NCBI GenBank assembly: GCA_947034885.2
Contig: OX344749.2
Location: 14,337,501-14,401,500, forward strand
Source of the DNA: Thuidium tamariscinum
Taxonomy: Eukaryota; Streptophyta; Bryopsida; Hypnales; Thuidiaceae
DNA: 64,000 nucleotides
Reading direction: 5' to 3'
The position numbers and the translations under genes are program-made. The notes under the pieces are model-generated. The model was not told the origin of the DNA. It saw only the letters and a program-made list of their open reading frames with translations, and made no database searches. Shown here one piece after another: positions 59,439-64,000 of the stretch. Positions within the stretch are counted from its first letter, which is position 1; every line of letters begins with the position of its first letter.

Positions 59439-60425
59439 ATGGCGCCTCTATCTGCAGGTCAGTCACTCCTGACTCCCACACATTGACACATATGCGATCT
59501 TCCTGATGCAAAATCATGTCTGGAGGGTTGTTTGAGATTGCTTGTTCAGAATCTGTCGATTTTGTGTTCAATCGGGTTTTGGGGCTCTGGTGATTTTTCA
59601 AATCGTTCCGGTGTATGGTTTCAATGTATGTTTTGGAATGCATGTGACAAGTTTGTGACCGCGTGGATTGGGATGCTTTGGGTCTTCGTTAGACTTTAGG
59701 GTTTCGATCATGAGGGTATTGTTATGGTATTTGTGACTTTTAATAAAAATTATGGTTTTAGGAACCGGCGCCATGGCGTTGTGACCTTATGGCAGATTTC
59801 TGTCTGCTCTGCTTGACTCAGAACTCTGTGGGGCTGTGCGTTCATCGTCACAGATTTAGAGGAGGAGGAGGTCGCAGCGAATGGCTTGTCAAATGGCTCA
59901 GGCTACGTGAACTTGTCCGAGAATCCACCCGATTTGCAGGAAAATGGCGTCGGTTACAACCCTGTAGCGAATGGAATGGTCGATGGAGAACATACTGGAA
60001 GCAATGGAACCCTAGAAACAGAGCGGCCGAGGTCGCAAGGGACAGTGGTGAACATCAACGGAATTGAAATGACAGTGTATGGCAATATCCAAGGTCTTGA
60101 GTTTCTGAATCTTGGGAATGACAGGGCTCCCGTGGTAGACGTGGATGCTGTAGATTCAGAGGAGGAGGAGGAGGAAGAAAGGCAGAGAATGGAGGCCGAG
60201 AGGGCCATCCGTGAAGCAGAGGAAGCTGACCTAGCTCGCAGAGCAGCTCCTTTGCCTGCGGAACAGTGTCAAACCATCAGGAATGCTATGCGGGGGATTA
60301 CGCTGGACTTTCGACCTGATTGGGCTGGCTCTATTCCTGAGCAAGAGTGGATGACCCGGATTTTAGAAAGTGGGGGAAGTACACGGCAACCGACTGCAGG
60401 AGGTGCTCGTAATACAAGCTCCTAA
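59439..60425 (+). CDS. Small acidic conserved-looking protein of unknown function
   Basis: Function unknown. Two exons, 59439-59457 and 59854-60425, join in phase into about 196 residues starting MAPLSADLEEEEVAANG. The exon 1 donor is AGGTCAGT and the exon 2 acceptor CACAG. The middle carries a long acidic run (SEEEEEEERQRMEAE) leading into a charged helix to about residue 135, likely coiled-coil or disordered. It is followed by a compact segment with QTIRNAMRGITLDFRPDWAG and SIPEQEW, which looks like a conserved tryptophan-containing C-terminal domain of plant proteins I cannot name. The remaining end is Gly/Thr/Ser-rich. No signal peptide or membrane segment is visible. A telobox-like TTTAGGGTTT lies in the intron near 59697. 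If splicing is wrong, the protein could begin within exon 2, but no good ATG in frame occurs at its start. Confidence 0.7.
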
Positions 60426-61667
60426 TTTCAAGGTATGGCACGAGTTATTCTAGGTTAAGAATTGTGCCGCGTTGCGGAGGATTAGATGCGTGGCAATCGG
60501 TCAATACTAGAGTAGAGTCTAACAAGTTTTTTGGAGATTGCAATTGAATTACTCACAATTGCAGATGATGAATTGATCATATTTAGTTTGGAGAGTGCAG
60601 ATTTAATTATATCCTCCTGGAGGAAGAAGGCTCTGATGTGGCCATCTCCTTGCCCTGTTTTGGTGTAAAATTCTTGAGTAAATTAGATTTTGGGCCACAA
60701 TGGGGTGTGACTGACACAAATCAAGGTTTCAAAGTTTCAAATGGTTGGAATGGAATGATCTACTGTTCAAAACGGAATGTTAGTAGAGTTTTAGCGGAAA
60801 GTTTTGCAAAGAATGAATTCACGATAGGATCTTGACGTTATGGTAGTTGTAAGTAAGTAATGTGGTTAAAGCAGATGAGAGGATCATTGTGGGTGTATTC
60901 TTTGTTGGTTTTGCGATGATGTTGCGTCGCTTGCGGGCTATTAGGATAGCATAGTTAATTTATAATATATTCATAGCAAATTTTTACTGTAATTGAAAAA
61001 GCATGGTTTCACTTCCATTTCTTATTTTCATTTTCATTTCTTCAAAGAATGATTCATGGCATACCTACGTACCAGTTTGTAAACTCAGATTCTGATCGTA
61101 TTAGGCATCTCTATCACATCGTTAATGTTACAGTCGTGACAAAATTGTCATCCCTCTCCTAAATCTGTTGACGTTATCCATATCATCCTTTCTCGGTATC
61201 ATTCATCAGTGCTACCAGATAGGAGCAGAAAGTGGGCCAACAAAAAGTTGCCCTCTCGGAACGTGTGCTAGTATTACAATACAGTCAATACAAATACAGA
61301 AGCTCCTGAACTCATCTCTTACACTCCAAAAGGAAACAGAGATGACACACTAATAGATTGGGACTAAACACACGCAAGGTATGTTACCAGCTTTCGTGAA
61401 CATCAATTCTGTCGAAAACGTATGAACTTGGAAAGAGAGTACAAATACTTCATAATATAATATACCAACCCTACTGATCCCATGTGCTTTCCGCAAATTC
61501 AAGCTACTGTTGCAGAGCAATGCAATTTGTCAGTAGCTCACATTCTTACCAATCAGACTATCTGAAGAGAGAGGGGTGATGCCGTAACCGCGGCTTGAAT
61601 TCACTTAAACTCCCCGAGAAGGAATCCCATGATTTCACGAGTTCGCAATGTCATGTTAGTCATTAGT
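60426..61667. other. Intergenic DNA between convergent genes
   Basis: This holds the 3' flanks of the small acidic protein gene and of the SLC1 transporter. The frames at 60638-60835 and 61168-61353 show no family. I see nothing else. Confidence 0.4.
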
Positions 61668-63840
61668 TTACATATGGCTGAGGTGAGCAGCGTCATCTTT
61701 CTTGGTTGATTCCACGCCCATTTCCATTTCCGTTGGAGGCACTGGATTCTGCAGAGCAAAGAGGAAAAAGAGTCCTTTAGCATATTGAGAATTTGAGAAT
61801 TGCAGTAAGATTTTCACACCCTCAACTGTAAAACTGCAATGTTCACAGACTGACACTTAATTTTACTTCCTCTTTCAAGTAATATTCTTCAAAAGTGGGC
61901 TTGTAACATCTTGATATCAACTGTGATGACCATGATAACCTTCTCCTGTGCTTCTACATAAAGATCCAAGATTACGGTTGCGGGATGTAAAAAAGGAACA
62001 TGATGAAAACATAGATGCACATGGATACATTTGAGGAACGTGGAAATAATAAGAAAAGTAATGAGACAATGTAATATCTCAACATGAGTAAATGGAAAGG
62101 ATGTAGTCCTTCAAAACCTAAAGAAAGTTATGCAGGATTTACCTTGGTTGGCAATATGCCCTGCTTTCTAGCGTGACGACGAGCCCAAGTGTCCACAACC
62201 ACACAAGCACAAGCATCGCCCCAAATATTAGTCGCAGTTCGAAACATGCCCAGCAGCCAATCCACCGAGTATAACACTGCTACGTCGGGGATATATTCTT
62301 GAAGAGAAAGTGCCTGCAATGACGAATCAAAATAGCAAAACAATAAGAATATGAGAGAAATTGCAAATCCCACAATCCAAGTACACTCAAACCTTTTGAA
62401 CATAACTACCTCAAAAAAACGTCATTTTCAGATATCTTCCCCATTTGTCGGACTGTAATTGACTCTATCACTATTGTCACTCGTTCGAACTATGTCAGTC
62501 ATTCCTTTGACACCCTAGGCAGTCAGGTTAAAGAGGTTATGTCAGTGACAACGTAATAAAATGCTCGAAAGACATGTCAACAAATCAGATATAGATTTTG
62601 GATTCAAAGTGGAGAATTGTAATCATAAAAAAAGAGTGTTATTGATGAAACTGACCTGCAATACGGTTATCATAGACACTAGAGCAGAGTTGGGAATAGA
62701 GGCTGATCCAATTGCAGCCAATGTTGCAGTCAAGCACACTACTATGACGTTTCCAACTGAAAGGGATAACCCATGTGCCTGCCATGCCAACAAGCCCGTG
62801 TTTGGTTTCAGTAAAGATCCAGACTGACAAATAGTTGGTATGAACAATATGGTCAAATGTGAACCTACCAGATTAGAAAGTGTCAAATCTCAATTAATTT
62901 ATCTGTATGAGATTTCATTCATTTTCACCGTGGGTAGCACTGCTTTATTTTCGGAACACTCCTTGTATAAGGGGTTCAAACTCAATAGTACAATTAAGTG
63001 AAGTTTGATGCTCACTATCGATGCATCACTAACTGGATTGACCGAATTTTTTTGACTGAAGAGTAGAGATTCTGCAGCTCAATCTCTTGAGCTGACGGAG
63101 AGCACGAGGAGCCAAATGAATTCAGTTCCTCTCAACATGGAACAACAGAAACATAAAATTCTGATAAAATTGGGGAAAACAGTGCACTCGGGATTTTTTG
63201 GAGAGAGCTCACCTGCACTATGAATATAACCGATACAGCTTCATAGAGCGCTGCTCCGTCACGGTTAATGTTGGTGCCCATGGGCACCACGAAGCGGACA
63301 ATGCTCTCAACACAGCCATACTCCTCCCCACATTTCATAGTCACCGGCATGGTGGCCGCACTTGAAGATGTTCCCACACCGACCGTTAACGCCGGTAGAA
63401 ATGCCCTGAAACAGCAAATCATTTAGAATGAGGTGATGCCTGAAACAATCTCAGAACAACCCTGTTCAGTATTCGTTACCAAGTTTAATCTCCTGAAAAT
63501 TACGTACTAGGTCACCACAACACTAGAGGAAAACGGAGTTACAAGATGCGACTATGTTCTTCATACACAATACTTGGTTACCACGCCTACAGTGTGGGAT
63601 CCATTGAGGTTATGGAGGTGGATGCAGCACATACCTAAGGACCTTCAAGGGATTGTGCTGAGACAGAACCATCAAAGTGATGGGCAGCAGCACAGTCGAA
63701 TGAATCACAAATCCCCCCAACACGGTAGCCACGTAGAGTGCCAGCGCTTTCAGCAAGCCCACAATACTGCAGGACTTCAGAATTGTGCTTGCCAACAACG
63801 ACGCAATCCCAATTGGTGTGCACGCAATCACCACGTAGAT
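61668..63840 (-). CDS. SLC1/DAACS-type dicarboxylate/amino acid:cation symporter, 5' part outside window
   Basis: Secondary transporter of the glutamate/neutral amino acid or C4-dicarboxylate symporter family (SLC1, DctA/GltP type). Five exons are visible: 63840-63635, 63405-63213, 62778-62656, 62313-62143 and 61748-61668 (stop); earlier exons lie beyond the window end. The core motifs are clear: VGVGTSSSAATMPVTMKC (the serine-rich hairpin), RFVVPMGTNINRDGAALYEAV (the NMDG-type substrate/sodium motif, here NRDG), LTATLAAIGSASIPNSALV (second hairpin), and LYSVDWLLGMFRTATNIWGDACACVVV (TM8, binding region with D and N). The C-tail is short and charged. The NRDG in place of NMDG is notable. This family is not typical of flowering plants, so it points to an early-diverging green lineage or transfer. 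All introns are GT-AG. Confidence 0.9.
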
Positions 63841-64000
63841 CTGCACACACAAGGGGTGTCAGGGAGACAGATGGGTCAGATTCAACGGCCTAACTTGGAA
63901 AGTTCAAAAAAACAGTTTTTAGGTGAAATTGGGACTGCTGAAAGAGTTTTTTAGATAGCATCGTAAAAGGAATCTTCCTCATAATTCGTGGGGAGGACTC

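Noticed and set aside
1..64000. CRISPR arrays, bacterial operons, Shine-Dalgarno sites or phage modules
   Set aside because: Introns, plant-type proteins and teloboxes show eukaryotic nuclear DNA. No regularly spaced short repeats with unique spacers were seen.

Overview
This window looks like nuclear DNA of a green plant lineage. Its genes have many short exons with GT-AG introns, it carries plastid- or mitochondrion-type proteins with plant relatives (an HDA14-like histone deacetylase, a chloroplast envelope-type protein, MnSOD), and plant-type telomere motifs (TTTAGGG) sit inside several introns. The intergenic DNA is very AT-rich. An SLC1-type dicarboxylate/amino-acid symporter and a GH30 glucosylceramidase argue against a flowering plant, so a streptophyte alga, bryophyte or other non-seed plant is more likely. 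The species cannot be named from the sequence alone. Gene models were built by hand from reading-frame continuity, splice consensus and remembered family alignments.

Layout: 3.2-4.8 kb, mitochondrial MnSOD (minus, 6 exons). 5-11 kb, no clear gene but several inverted-terminal-repeat elements. 11.2-12.6 kb, an intronless, GC-rich, secreted GH30 glycosidase (plus). 13-16.2 kb, foldback repeats, including a 1.08 kb element that is nearly one complete palindrome. 16.5-18.6 kb, an unrecognised four-exon gene (plus). 19.9-23.4 kb, the HDA14-like deacetylase (minus, 9 exons). 24.3-26.1 kb, a 1.8 kb foldback with a nested small element. 26.3-28.6 kb, the envelope-type protein (plus, 5 exons). 29.3 kb, an ARM-repeat protein fragment. 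30-34 kb, repeats. 34.3-36.9 kb, an F-box/kelch protein (minus, 4 exons). 37-46.8 kb, an AT-rich repeat field. 46.8-52.1 kb, a plastid-targeted-looking xylulokinase-like FGGY kinase (plus, 17 exons). 53.3-55.2 kb, a DGAT2-family acyltransferase (minus, 6 exons). 56-59 kb, repeats. 59.4-60.4 kb, a small acidic protein (plus, 2 exons). 61.7-63.8 kb, an SLC1 transporter whose 5' part lies outside the window (minus).

The genes do not form one pathway and are spaced like ordinary nuclear genes. The most unusual content is the mobile DNA. Many non-autonomous elements end in TTAA-CCC...GGG-TTAA, the layout of piggyBac-type elements. A second family ends in GGGTSATTGCAWGAAAC. Several large foldbacks are present. 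No transposase gene was found in the window.
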